DNA from: Siphonodentalium dalli
Lineage: Eukaryota; Mollusca; Scaphopoda; Gadilida; Siphonodentaliidae
DNA length: 64,000 bases
Direction of reading: 5' to 3'
NCBI GenBank assembly: GCA_032622095.1
Contig: CP136062.1
Location: forward strand, 8,149,710 to 8,213,709
In this document: positions 40,906-54,400 of the stretch, in pieces
Layout: every line of letters starts with the position of its first letter
How positions within the stretch are numbered: the stretch's first letter is position 1
The notes under the pieces: model-generated
What the model saw: the letters and a program-made list of their open reading frames with translations, nothing else
Told to the model about the DNA's origin: nothing
The model's database searches: none
Program-made: the position numbers and the translations under genes

Positions 40906-43182
40906 CCCTGTCGTCACGTTCCTGTCTCAACCCATTCAACCCATTGTACAAAGGCATCAATATATCGTGGATTTATCTATGTATTAGGTGGGGACTGATA
41001 TCTCATTTTAATATATATTTACTATCTGAACGGACATGGCGCATTTGAACCACAATACTGGTGTATATTGTAGTGGAGATAATATAGGTCGCCAAAGACA
41101 CGACATACATGTACAAACTCTACACAATATAAGCATAATCAGAGTAAGTTTCAGTTGTTTTCTGTGTTTCGCACAGAAGTGAAGCAAACGCTCTTTATTC
41201 AATACGTATAGTAAACAGACTTCATTTTGACCCCTTTTATTGTTGTTACCAAGTTTAACATTTCAACCATCCTCCGGGTTTAGATCCCGACAAACATCTC
41301 AATTCTTGGAATAAATATTCCCTTACCCCGACCGGCCGACCCTTCGATCTGTTGAAAGAATCCAAATAAAGGTTTACTTAAAGGTACTCAAACCGATCAG
41401 ACGCTCCCCATATAATAAATTTACGACAACAACATTTCTTCAAAATGCGCTTTTTGTTATCAGAATCGATTAATTACAACAAAATAATGCTAACTGCTGT
41501 TAACTACAGTATACAAATTTGGCCGTATTACCACTTGATTTTAGAGTTAAGCATCTTCATCCGCAATTTTGTTCGAGACCGTCGGTTTTGACCACAGGTC
41601 CCCAGAACAAAAATTGACCCCACCCCCAATAATACTTAATCCTATAGAAAGGTATCCAACTTGGCCCGGCCTATTTTTAAAATTATTTTTACAATGTCCA
41701 CAATCAGGTTAAAATACAACAAAATAATTTTTGTAACATAAATGCCTCATATATAGTTAAACATATATGTTATTACTCTTCAATTTTATGCATCCCCTGT
41801 AAAAATTGGTTAAGAAAACCTCTGGTTATGAGCACAGGTCTGACGCAACCGGCTGTAACATTTCACTCGTTCGACATGATGTCCGCTAAACGGTGCGATT
41901 TTTACACCGACTTGGGCTTCAAAAACACAATCTACGGTTAGTAGAATATATATATTATACATCATTAGCAGCGGAATTGTTTACTGACCCACCCAAACCA
42001 ATCACGCTACATCACGGTATCGTATCTCTCGTATTTATTGAAAAATTAAGTTTCATAAACCCGGAAGGAAAGTGATTTTTTCCAAAGGCAGCCATTTTGT
42101 CGGGGTCGGCTCTGAGTACTATTAAGAGCGAGCCCGAAACGAGAACCCGCAGGGGTCTCGTTCGCGAGCGATAAGCATATACGTGTACGCGAGATGAACG
42201 CTATACTATTCGATGTTTTGGCGGGAAATCTATAAATAGCGATGCGTTACTAAAATACTGACCTATCAAAATTGACGTTACTTATCAATTGCCAATCAAA
42301 ATTAACGTTACTTATTAGTTACGACGGTTGACCTAGTGACCTAGAGACTTAGAGACTCCAGACTCCAGTATCCGGTTCCACCTCAAAGTTCATAATAATT
42401 AACATAACTGATTAAAGTGGTCAGGAGCAAAGGTGAGTTAGACTCCATTATAAATATCGAAATATTGTAAATTTGTGGATGATATTTTTCCATAAAAATT
42501 TCAACAACTTACATTTGTTACAACTTACAAGAGACGAAAAGTGCTGAAATTCGAAACGGCAATTGTAATTTGTAGTAAGTTGTAATTGTTCTGTAAAGGT
42601 TTTGTGTTAATATTTCATTCAATTATTACAAATATTTGACTCGAAACACAATTCTAGTTTGCCTATTGTACATTTGGAGCTTGTCTTTAATTTTCTATAG
42701 ACGTTTTCACATAAAAGATTGATGGAATAGTGGCAAAGCTCGAAGCCAACACACCGGAATTATACTTATAACTTAATCAACCAATATTCAGCGGTTCCCC
42801 TTTAAATCGACGGTTACCAAGGAAATCCAAAGTACTGCTCATCCTAACATCGGCGAGATAAAAAATAGTTCGCAACATTTTTATCATTTGAGTCATTATA
42901 TTCACACAGGAAAGAAGGAATATAATTATGTAGTGTATTAAATTGTTGGCCAAATTTGTGTTTTTGTGCAAAAGGGAATGAAATACAAGTTTGTGCAATT
43001 TGCGGTGAATTATTACGCAAAACAATTATGTCAATAGTCCGCAGACATGACATTGAAATGTTTATTTTGTGTAATCTGATCAACAGAACACGAATATTTG
43101 TCAAGACGGAGAAATGCACATCACTGTCATGTCGAGTTAACTGTGACTAAATCCAGAGCCATCTGAACCGCACTGGGTAATT
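40906..43182. other. Mostly unassigned region with a weak gene-start candidate
   Basis: No repeat or LINE is recognised. The segment 41876-41936 reads MMSAKRCDFYTDLGFKNTIY from an ATG to a donor-like ACG|GTTAGT. A GCAGCCATTTTG (YY1-like) site lies near 42090, and a consensus donor AAAG|GTGAGT at about 42432. No downstream coding exon could be joined. Confidence 0.25.
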
Positions 43183-43252
43183 GCATACCGGCCGGCATCG
43201 TTAGTTAATTAGACAGCGCTGTCTAATTAACTAACGCTGACGGCCGGTATGC
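43183..43252. repeat. 70-bp near-perfect palindrome
   Basis: The arms of 35 bases meet at 43217/43218 with almost complete pairing. The centre is TTAATTAGACAGCGCTGTCTAATTAA in outline and the outer part GCATACCGGCCGGC / GCCGGTATGC. Weaker pairing continues to about 43177-43260. It is probably a fold-back transposon end or a MITE reduced to its arms. Confidence 0.85.
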
Positions 43253-43259
43253 CGGTAAT

Positions 43260-45084
43260 CACAATGACAACACAGCTCGTATGTTTACCTTTTAAGGCTA
43301 GTTATACTAATTAATTTGCAGTCAGCGGCTTAGATATGTCTTCATAAGCAATGTATATCACGTTTCAAATTTCATTTTTTTTATTTTAAAATTTAATTTT
43401 TTTTTATTACAATTTTAGATCCTCAGTCCAGCCTAATATACACCATAAAACTTTCTTTTTCATTGCAAGTTTATAATTTTAAATTTTAAATTCAAAGTTT
43501 AACTTTAAACAAAATTTAATTTAATTTTTATGATTTAAAAAAAAACCTGAATCTGAAATGATAAATAAACGGGTTATCCATAGGTGTGAAATGATTTTAT
43601 GATGGTCACTGATTGCGGAAGGGATTATAACTAAGACAAAGGGATGCGCGATAATGTTGCTAAATCTCGTTTATTCCACGTACCATTGTGGTGTGAACTC
43701 ACAAGTTAGGCTATATGTTACCAAGTATAACATTTGTGAACGTTTTCGTGTTAATAAATTAGCACAATGTTGCATTTTGCAACATATTTCTCTTCCCTTG
43801 CATTGGAGACTGAAGTCAGCCCAAACAAAAATCCGTCGGCACCGTTCTTTGATCTCCCAGGCGTCTTTAGCTGGTCCCCGGCCAGTGAAGAACAACATAA
43901 CAGGCTACTCGTTTTATACTTCGTTAAAATGTTTTTCTTGAATTTACGTTGCGCGTTCGTACATGTCATTCTGGTGTTAATAGCATGCATATTGGCGTTT
44001 CAATTTTTAAAATCGGACTATAATTACTTATGTTAAGTTTGTCTTTATTTAATATTTCTGAGTCTCGTTGCTTACGTAGACCTAAATAAAACGTGTTCTG
44101 ATATATTAAAGAACAAACGAAAATGGCTCATTCGAACCTAACTTAAATTATGTATTCTAATTTGACAGAACGGAGTAACTAATATTATGTATTCGTAATT
44201 TGATAGTGAGTGTGGAGTTTAGACTGATAATATATGTATATGACAATATAGGCATAGCGGTTACACAAAACTCCGATACTGGCACATCAATAAACTTAAT
44301 ATACCCATACAGTCGTAATAATAGTATCATCCTTTTCTTAATAAACGCTCTTTATTCATATCGTAACAGGAGTAAACTAGTAATAAGCGACATTTATTGT
44401 TTCCTGTTGTAAAAACAAACGGGAACCGATTTCAGTCTATGATTAGAACTTGAATAATGCATTCGGTTGTACATTAATGTCGGTATATAAAACTATTTGA
44501 CGCATTTTCCGACCTATCTAGTTTTGTTAGCACCAGAAATCGGACCGACTAGTAATTAAATCGAGCATTTTTGCATGGTTTTAAACTGCCATATGGCTTT
44601 TTTGATTTTGATTGTACACGAACTGGTTGTTACAATTTATTATTATTGTCATTCGATAAATCGAACAAGAGTTATACTGACCTTATATATTCATTGATCG
44701 TTAATATATATTCGTTTGATTGTCTCTTCATATATCGGATAAAATAGCAAAAATAACATATTTTTTTGGACAAAACACTAAGCATTGTGTGCATCAACAA
44801 TAATTTGTTTAAAAAGCGAAATGCTGTTTATTGGGCAACTATCAATAATTGATATATAAGAACAGCGTATCTATCTATTTGCCATGTTCGATATTATTTG
44901 TGCATGATGAGTTGTTTTACAGACTTAATTTTGTTTCTATACATATATATATATATATACGCACTGCGGGTTCCTTGGGTCCCTTTATGCGGCATATAGG
45001 ACTTGACCCAACGTCCGCACAATTGTCAGTATGGATACCGGTTGCGTGAGGGCATGATGGCAAATGTTCAAAGTGTTGGTACAA
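43260..45084. other. AT-rich, no confident gene
   Basis: It includes A/T homopolymer-rich DNA at 43370-43545 and open frames in several phases at 43650-44036. All three frames are open over about 43770-43900, so none can be preferred. One copy of the AAACGCTCTTTATT motif lies near 44344 and a (TA)n run near 44942-44960. Confidence 0.4.
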
Positions 45085-47045
45085 TATTTTATTTTGATCA
45101 AAATTTCAACATGTAAAAAATATACGGAACAAATCAGAGTGTGACAGTATAATACATGGAATCATGCAATCTACGCAAGCGTTTTTGGTACTTTTATTAA
45201 TATATAATTGGCATTCTTGGATCTATAGACAAAATAATATATAGGAATTATAATGTATTTAATTAATTATACGCCAGGCGCACGCCAACGCCGCGTATTA
45301 ACCAGATGTAATGAAATATGGATATTTTTTGCAAGTTAATCGATGTTATCGACACAAAATATATTGTTCCTTTACAATCAGATATTTTCCTAGATTGTTT
45401 TTCCGCGCGCTCCACAACCTGAGAAATTAATGGGAAGACGACAAGAGTGTTTTGTGTATATCTTGAAGCAGCGGCCCATTTAGTTTTAAATTCTCAGCTT
45501 AGCCTCATATTATATAATATATTATTATAAGTCGAGGACCATAAGTTCATCGTAGAACGATTGTGAAAATTCCTCATCGGCATATATTATGTACTTCAAA
45601 TTAGTAATATATTTACGTTCTAGTTTTTATAAAATATGCACACCTGAATACGGACATGGCTTATTCGAGCTTCCAAATTGTGTCTCTGTAATTTGGAAGG
45701 TGGTATAAGGTATGTCGAAATAATCCTATACTGGCTTCATATGCCATCAAAATTACTTGTCATGGTCACAGGATGTTTTCGCCCAGAATTTAAGCAAACG
45801 CTCTTTATTGCAACCATATCAGGGATAGACTTAACACGGAACGATGTTGTTTGTTTGGGACACATACATCGTGTTCAAAGTTGTATTTTTTTATGACTTA
45901 ATTTCGTATTTCTGAAACTTTTTATACCCAAAGAAAGGTAGTTCAAGTATTTATCGACATATTTCGACACCGCTAAATATTCAAACGCGAACATTGTTGG
46001 GTGTATTTTGGAGCGCAAACCGCCATGAAAATGATATGATTTCTTCTGAACATTAAGTTATATGATGTTAATTTTACAAACAATTCGATCAAAATTAAAT
46101 AAAACGTTAACCGGCACTGAGTAAGTAGCTATTACATAATAACACGGGTCGCCGGCAGTACGCAAGAAGCATTATCTATACTACCATATATCAGGCACAA
46201 TAAACATTTACAGCACCGACAATAACAACTACAAAATGTGTATGTTGGGGCGGGAAGGCTGGGCGATGACACAAAAAATGCACAGAGTTCGTATGCAACA
46301 ACTTATTTTCTAAAAAATTTCAACATGTCAAAAATATACGGAGCATGACTTTTATTAACAATACTTTTATGAATATGAAATTCGCTTTCTTGGATCTATT
46401 GAATACTATAGGAAAGCGTAGGTAATTAATTATAAGTATAACGACGCATCGAAATATTTAAAATTGACACAAGATGATCGATGTCACTATATATACCCAA
46501 TGCCGGCCCCCTCTCCGTTAACATACAACACATAAAAGTAGCGCTCCGTTTTTTTAATTCGTATTATTAAGTAGATGGTTGAGAAAAAGCCTAATCGGTA
46601 TATTACGAACTTGAATGTAGTACATGTAGTATAGTTAGGTTTTTCTAGTCCTAGTAAAATATGTATATATTTGAACGGAAATGGATTGGAAGGATTTATA
46701 AGATATAGGTTCACAAATACGCGAAATATTGATATATACTTGAACAATACTTGTCTTGTATGGTCACAGCCATTGTCCAACTGTTTCAATTTTCGCACCT
46801 AATTTAAATAAATTTAACGCGAAATATTGAAACCATATCAGGAATAGATTAACACGGAATCCCGAGAATTGCCGTGTACATGGGTGTTGTTTGCTTAGAA
46901 CACAAAGAGCGTGTTCATGGTTGTATATTTTATTACTTTAATTCGTCTTTATGTGACATAATGCCCTTAGAAATGTAGTTCAACTATTTATCGACATATA
47001 TCAATACCGGGAAAAATTCCAAAGCGAATATTATTGGGTGTAACG
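45085..47045. repeat. Diverged tandem duplication of a ~0.9-kb segment
   Basis: Two copies, about 45085-46030 and 46300-47045, share in the same order: ATTTCAACATGT(A/C)AAAAATATACGGA; TTCTTGGATCTAT; ATGGTCACAG; CATATCAGG(G/A)ATAGA(CT)TTAACACGGAA; and TTTATCGACATAT followed by TATTGGGTGTA. They differ by many substitutions and indels. There is no coding frame in common. Confidence 0.7.
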
Positions 47046-47295
47046 TGATACTCGTGTTTAACGATTTGTTTTTTCGAAAATCGAGCCGGAAGATCGGTAA
47101 ATTTCAAGTTCTGGCTCAGTAAACTCAAGTTATAATTTCAATACTAACCACGTGGTAACACTCATATCATCTATTGTATATTTTGGAAATATCAATCTAA
47201 ACGAAAATGAACCATCGCGGTTATGCAGTATATAGTATAACTAGCATTTCTGTTTGGTGGCAATTATGCAAAATCTATATAAGAAATGAACGGCG

Positions 47296-47417
47296 GTTTC
47301 AATGTGGTCATGGGATTTTGACCGCGAGAAAAATTCAGCAAACTGCATGAACCCCGATGTGGTTCATGCGGAGTTTGCTGATTTTTTATTGCGGTCAAAA
47401 CCCATGACCACGTTGAA
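47296..47417. repeat. Fold-back (MITE-like) inverted repeat
   Basis: The left arm CAATGTGGTCATGGG..TTTTGACCGC..CAGCAAACT.CATGAACC pairs with the right arm GGTTCATGCGGAGTTTGCTG..GCGGTCAAAACCCATGACCACGTTG around a 7-base centre. The arms are about 55 bases, with no coding capacity. Confidence 0.8.
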
Positions 47418-48720
47418 TCAGCAGTTTATTATTTATATTTATATACTTACGCACTTTTAAAACACTTCTCCAAATATGTCCGTTATTTCGTCAAAAACAC
47501 TTTTTCAAATATCTCCGTTATTTCGTTTATAAAAATAATTTCCATATTTCGCTCTATATTTCGCCCTATTTCGCTGTATTTTCCTATTTCGATTTGTCTT
47601 GCTATTTCGCTGTATTTTCATATTTCGCTTTTTCGTTTTATTTCATATTTCGATAATTCGCTATATTTGACATAATATGGGATATGGGATATGGGATTAT
47701 ATGATAACCAACATTCTGATAGTCAATCGAACATCTCGTGCCACCCGTTCTCGCGATTAGATGCCACTAGCCATCCAATCGTGAACCTCGATTACATATT
47801 GTTTGCTATCAAATCCTTGGCGTATTGGCTGACTAGATACTCAGGCAGTCATTAATGTCCGACAATCCCCGGTGATTTCCGGGACCAATGTGTTCATAAA
47901 CCTATGAACGACATTGGAAGTGACGTCACGTTACGTTCATATGTTTATGAACGCAATGAATAAGGAGGCGTGTCTACCGTAACGCTATGGGGAAATCGGA
48001 AGAGATATCAGGTGTATGTAAATATATTTGAATGTATACACCTTAATTTATCTTGTATATATGTGTACGCACATGCACCGACTCTTTCTCACGTCTGTTA
48101 TGTATCGTGTATAAATGTTTTGCTTGTTCCAAATACACTGTGGCTTGGCATTCATTTATTCAAACATTCGGCGCCCTTGTTCAATTTATTTATTGGAAAA
48201 GCGAGCTCGAAAATCGATCATTTTAAAGTACTGCCGTTAAAATTATATACGCACTTCTCATATACACAATCATGCTCGCAACTCGGGTATCTAGAATTCT
48301 GGACCTCAGTAATTTATAGCTATAATGTCACTAGTAAACGTGCCATGGTAATAATCATATCATACGACACATATGTGTGTTTAGGAAATACCAGTATAAA
48401 CGAAACTAAAACAATCGGCGCCCTTGTTCAATTCATTTATCCGAAAATTAATCATTTCGCGACATCCAATTTAAGTCAATGTATATAGTTTTATATCATA
48501 CCTCACATCAACAACAAAATGAAGCCAATAAAACGATAAAAACAATTATGACGCAGCAAAACAAAGTTATCAAACGAATTATATTTTTTAGAAAATCAGC
48601 AAAATAAAATTTAATTAGTATCCAAAACGACAATTTAACGATTTAGTTCATTCAATGCAAACGGAACCCAAAACCATGTATTTTCTATAAACAATGCGCA
48701 AACGGTCGTGCATGAACATG
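47418..48720. other. TATTTCG-rich stretch and unassigned DNA
   Basis: From 47480 to 47660 a TATTTCG(C/T) motif repeats irregularly. Another short inverted repeat (GTTCATAAAC / GTTTATGAAC) flanks 47890-47947. A 172-codon frame at 47970-48488 has AT-driven composition, no domain and an internal direct repeat (CGGCGCCCTTGTTCAATT at 48168 and 48416). It is not called as a gene. Confidence 0.4.
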
Positions 48721-48724
48721 TTTT

Positions 48725-50720
48725 TGTATCGCTAATTATACTTCCTTGTTTTACATGGAAGTATATTGTTTTTGTGATTTTTATTTTTCTCTATTATTAT
48801 TATTATTTGCCTTCTTCTTAGCAATTTTATAATGAGCATAGCTCAGTCAATACAATAGTTTGAAAGCTAAAACTGTGTATGTATATATATGTATACAAAC
48901 TATAGTGCTTAGGCATATTGAGAATCATGTCCTCAATTGATTTGCAGAGTTATCTCCCTTTATGTGAACAATTGGTGTTTTCAGAACTCCGAAAATATAA
49001 GGAGTACAGCACTGCAATTTGGTCGATACATACATCTTGATATCTACTGAATCATGAGCACATCAAAAACTTTGTCCGTCTTTCCTCTCCAGAGTTATCT
49101 CCCATATATATGTCAACCTCGAAATCTTCTGATAGCCTGTTCTCACATAGCAAGAAAGATAGCTGGATTTAGTTTCTATGGTAGTGCTGGCCGTTGTCAA
49201 TATACTTCACAAAAATAATTGGGACAGGGTCGGAATTACATTTTTTGGTAAGGGTGGGGGCGAAATTTTCGCAATTTTTTTTTGCGATGATTTCAACCAT
49301 TTTTACTACCATGTATCTTTTGGACGTACTAATGATCTTCCTGAAAGAATTTTGTAAATCGGTTGAGAAATGTCCAAGTTACAGACCATCGACAATTGTA
49401 TTCATACATTGGCTGAGGAGAAAGTGGTTGTGACCACAACTCCTCCATTTTTGTGTCGTCTCCGATTCGAACCAAAATTGTTGTGAAGTATCTATATGAT
49501 GTTCTGAGAGTACTCCAGAAAGAATTTTGTAAATCGGTTGAAAAATGTAGAAATTGTGGCCCATTAATTCTTATCAAGTTTACACAAGATGCACTATGGA
49601 TTTAAACTCCTACAACCAATCGTCACTTTTTTGGTGTCATTCGATGGAAAATTTCCAGTACTTCTAAACGATTACCTACTTGCCGTATTATGTCGATGGA
49701 AGCCAGAGATAATCGAAATGTATATACTGAACAGCATATATATAGGCCTACATAGTAGAATATCGCCACAATATCTTACTAAAATCCTACACTATAATAA
49801 AGGGGCATCAATTGCGAACACAATCACGCAAAAATTAGCTCGATATCTCGGAAATTGGCCGAGATATGGTGACTTTTCTACCCGCGGCACCTAATTCGGA
49901 GGTATGGGTGGGGGTCACACCAGAACGTTCCAACTGAACACAGAAATGTCAAGAAACCGTACTATCGACATACCGATCAATTCCGCGCGATTCCCTTATT
50001 ATACTTCCATGTTTTACATGGAAGTATATTGTTTTTGTGATTTTTATTTTTCTCTATTATTATTATACTTCCATGGTGTAACCAAGGAAGTATATTGTTT
50101 TTCTACTGGGGTCGTTTTCCGTTTATTTGGAAATACTCAGAAACTAATTGCATTAGGAGCGCGAAATCTCTAGCGAATGTAGGCATCGGAGGTCTACTAA
50201 ATATAATGGTATCCGGAATTCGGCGCAATGTTTTTTGACGGAGTTATGGCCCTTTTACGATTATTTTTCATTATTATTTGTTATTATACTCGACACTTTT
50301 GCAACGCCCTAATATCTGAAAGTATGGGGAGTATCGAACTGAAAGTTTGTACATATGTTGGGGTCAACGAGTTCTAAACTATCGGCATACAACGAATATT
50401 GTCCGCGTTACCCAGCTGAGTTATCTCCCTTTATATGAAATTTTTTTACAAGGTCCGACATATATTTTTACACTGGGGTGGGGGCAAAATGTTCGCAAAA
50501 ATGTTTTTTGATTGACATTCATCTATTTAAGTATATGTACTTCCTGAATGAAAACAAACCCATACCGGAAAGGATTTTTGAAATCCGAGAAGAAATGCAA
50601 GAGTTACGGGCCCTCGGTATTGTGGGACTGGGGAGGGGTGGTCTGTGGTACCAATTTTTAATTATTCTCGAAATGAGATGAAACTTGGAATATAACATAA
50701 ATTTGTCTATCCAAATGTAA
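48725..50720. repeat. Interspersed repeat family, left cluster
   Basis: It starts with ATACTTCCTTGTTTTACATG and GAAGTATATTGTTTTTGTGA, repeated at 49996 and in part at 50070, and an (ATT)n run. Later blocks carry GAGTTATCTCCCTTTATATGAA, GGTGGGGGCAAAAT and GGAGGGGTGGTCTGTGGTACC. The same blocks recur in order at 55000-56300. It probably represents a long non-coding transposon with no visible transposase. Confidence 0.65.
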
Positions 50721-53459
50721 TGCGCGAACTATGATCCAATGTTGTACCAGCTCACATCTCATTCCACAAACTATCCGTTACTTATTCATAAAAGTCATAT
50801 TATGCTACACGCGAAACGGAGATAACATTTTGGGAATCCAGAGTCCAAAACGGATCGAAATCGATCTGTTCCAGAAAAGTCGTTCATTTTGTTTTCACTT
50901 TTTGAAAAAGGCTCCATTATTTCGACCTAAACTTTTGGACTTAGAAAATTATTTTTTTCTCAGTCAAGTGAAAAGAGCTCTTCAAAAAATTTCCGCCTAT
51001 ATATATAATATATATTATTTATATATACGCGAAAAATTTGTTACTCCCCCTTCTCCTTCCTCCGGCTACCCCATCTCCCCGTGGATGGAACCTAGCTCCG
51101 ATTCGAACGCACCCGTCTAGGGGACCAGGCTCATTCCTCTACGTGGGAACCGATAGAACGCCCATCGAATTCCAACGATAATTTCCAGAGTGGTATATTG
51201 GTATGAGTACATATCGGAGCAGTTATAAACCTACTAACTTGGATTTGAATATAAACCCATCGATTCGTAAATTGTGTTGCCCATGGTGTGTGCTAAATTA
51301 TCATTTTAACGTGTATAGTGTGTCATGAGCTGTCTGCATGCGTGTATTTCACTTTTGTATCTTCATTCGCATCTTCAACGCACTGCATCTCATATACAAC
51401 CAAACGAAAAACAAACATTACATTAATGGGATCAAATAAGCCTTTGTTATACGATATATACTTATACTAACGTAAAGACGACGTATATCCAATTATTTCA
51501 TTCACGATAACAACGATAAACACATAGCAAAATGCAAACATCATCATTTTCGTAATAACAATTCGTATATTTATATAAACAGTAGATTACTGCAAATGGA
51601 CATTCAATTCTTTCCGTTAGTATATGCCTGCCAAATTGTAAATGACTCCCTTTATACTTTCACAAAATAAAACACCACTGTTAGTTTCGTACGCCGTCAT
51701 TTAAGTCTTGTCAACAAGAAACGTGAAACAAACGCTCCTTATTCCTACCATATAGGGAATGTAATTACAGAGAACGCTCTTTTCTGTTCGGTTACGTTCA
51801 CACGCCGTGTACTGTACATTGCTTTGTGTCTTGTTGTTTATGATGACTTTTGAATATACCGTGAAATTTATTTTATTCGTCGGTTCCAACGTTCATTGTT
51901 CGCGGTACATGTTATGAGCTTGTTCAAACCACTTATCTGCCTATGTGGAACAAGACTTTTGAGAATGGGACGGATATTTTCGGAGTTAGGAACATCGGGA
52001 AATCGTCAAATTGGAGTCGTGTTTCCATGTTGGATTTCTACAAATGTGCAGTGCTAAAGAGAACCGACATTAAAGCAGTCTCATTAATCTTCCGATTATA
52101 CGTGCATTGATGTGGAGTGTTCAGGTACCATTTATATTAGAATTATTAAATGTATTATACCCCCGCAACCAGTTGTGGGTGGGGTGGGGATGGTATACTG
52201 GAATCAGCTCGGCCGTCCGTCCGTTCATCAATATATATATTTAATTGTTCCCAATAGATTTGGGAGGAATATAGTAATCAATCCGTGCATTTTACAAATT
52301 CGTGTTTTTTAAAATGGAACCAGCTGCAGCATATATCCGAAGTGCTTCGTATGACATATTATCCTACACACCTGTCCGACTAAGTCATTTCGATCCTACT
52401 GTCTTATTTTAATAGTATTTCATTGAATACAAAACAGTTCTTACGTTAATACATATCACACATGTAACTAATCCATAACAATATATTCGAGGCGTTTACC
52501 AATGCTAACAGCGAGATGATGTACAATATTTTGGGCATTCCCTTCTTAGTGTAAACGTATGTTATTGCATAATAACGCAACGGGATTGAGACATAAGTTT
52601 TGCAACTTACAGAGGGTCTCTCTCCCCATATAATTGTATTACACAAAATGAACATAAAATACAATTACACACAGACATGATAATTCATATGTATAACATC
52701 GTTTCACTCATAACAATATATGGTATAATCTTGAGTGTGACCATAACGGTGGTTATTTCACTTTAGGGGGGGTCGTCTCGATAGATTTGGGAGCAATATA
52801 GTAATCGGCATTTCCGTCCGTGCGTCGCGATTGATTTACAAAAGTGTAAACACTGGGTTTGGTACAGAACGTGACTCAAACATATTCCTTTCTTATCTTC
52901 TCAAGGAGTAATAATGTATATCAGTGTTTGTCGGGCGACAAATATGTATCGTGCAGTTGAATCATTCAACCCACAAATCACCCCACTGCATATAGAAACA
53001 ACCGTCATCGTACAGTAACTGACAAACTTTACAAGACGTTTATCCGTAAATCACAAATCGGCTCTTGTCTGGATTTGAATGGGCCATATTCGTATTTGTT
53101 GGACGACATTGTGACCCAGCTCGCCACAACAATAACAAGCTGATCAACATGGTGTCCATGCTGCGATGTAAAGAGTACATGTAGTATTTTGTATATATTT
53201 ATTGGACATATAATGGGATATACAGCGGACATGTATATACTCTCCAAGCCACCAATAAATTAAAGGGTTGGAACAATCCTGCCATAGTCTGAGTATAGGG
53301 ACACACTATACACCAGGATGAATAAACCGATTTTTGTTCTGCCCTATTATTTTTGTATCACATATTCCGAATGGGAAGAGTGATTCGGACCCGAATATAC
53401 ATCTTTAAAAGTTATTTTCTCCGATGCCTTTCCGCTATATGGGGAACGGAAAAATTGCA
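50721..53459. other. Mixed repeats, no gene recognised
   Basis: A pair of related segments contains TAGATTTGGGAG.AATATAGTAATC (52258 and 52784) near a palindromic TATACCCCCGCAACCAGTTG...GGTATA head at 52153-52198. An (AT)-rich run lies at 50998-51025. A copy of the CAAACGCTC(C/T)TTATT motif lies at 51729. On the minus strand, around 51090-51150, GTTCGAATCGG looks like a tRNA-type box B, but no full tRNA fold is visible. Confidence 0.4.
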
Positions 53460-54400
53460 CCTATTCTTCCCTCCAAATACAAACGGGCTAATTAAAGAGC
53501 AAGGTAATGCCGTAGCTGGTATATTGGGATATTCTATGCACGCCCCCAAAGCTTGACCGCCATACTATAAAAGTAACCTGCCCAATGGAGCATGCGAGTC
53601 GCGGTGGGTTGAGACTTTTGAAAAATTCCACCGAAAATCGCAAAGGCGCAAAATTCAAACATCAAGATAAAAACATTTTGACGAGTACATCTGATGGGTA
53701 GTTTTCACGCGCAACTAAAGTGCCATTTTCGAATTTTCAGATGCAACGGTTTACTCGTGACGACGGTATATAATATAAATATGTATACTTAAGTAGTCTA
53801 TCGCTAACCTATTTTTAGCCCCAATTCCAAACGTGCTAATGAAGGAGCGAGTTTAATGCAGGAGCATGTACGTAGGTATACTGTAGGTACACCTCCAAGA
53901 TTTTACCGCTCAACCATAAATGCAACCTGCTCAACGGAGAGCTTGCGTCGGGTGGGTTCAGACTTGGAAAATTCCACCGGAAACAAATGCGAAAATTACT
54001 CCAAAAATCAAACTTTGAGATAAAAACTTGTTGACGATTGGACGTGGTTAGCAGTATCCAGGTGCAACTTTAGTACGATTTTGTAAGTTTTAGAGTGGAC
54101 CGTTTACTCCTGGTAGCGTGTAACGTTGTTAACGGGTGATATATATTACTCAAATTAAAACGCACTCTTCTTGATGCCAAATTCAAACGGGATTATCACA
54201 ACGATATACCATAGATACGCCCCCAAATTTTCACTGCTCTACTTTGAAAGCAACCTGCCCGACGGAAAGCGCGTACGCCCTGGGAAGGTCGAGCCTTTTG
54301 GAAAATTCCACCAAAGAGAAAAAATGGAAAATCGCGAATCTAGTGTTTTATATCTTGAACACTGCATGTGTTAGGTAGTATATATACGGACGGCATTAAA
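53460..54400. repeat. Three-copy diverged tandem repeat, ~350 bp
   Basis: Copies start near 53470, 53820 and 54172. Each has AAATTC/ACAAACG(G/T)GCTAAT or similar, then CACCNCCAA..TT.ACCGC, GCAACCTGC(C/T)C, GGAAAATTCCACC and GATAAAAAC. The third copy is truncated. No coding frame is shared. Confidence 0.75.

Noticed and set aside
42956-43150. A zinc-finger-like peptide (CAICGELLRKT)
   Set aside because: An isolated Cys-x2-Cys in a short AT-rich frame, with no partner cysteines or histidines in the expected spacing.
43671-44036. A coding exon at 43770-43900
   Set aside because: Plus and minus frames are all open and no consistent splice sites bound any of them, so coding status cannot be decided.
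47970-48488. 172-codon plus frame
   Set aside because: AT-driven composition, no recognisable domain, an internal direct repeat and no splice or poly(A) context.
51054-51150. A tRNA or SINE promoter on the minus strand
   Set aside because: Only a box-B-like GTTCGAATCGG is visible; no convincing box A or cloverleaf.
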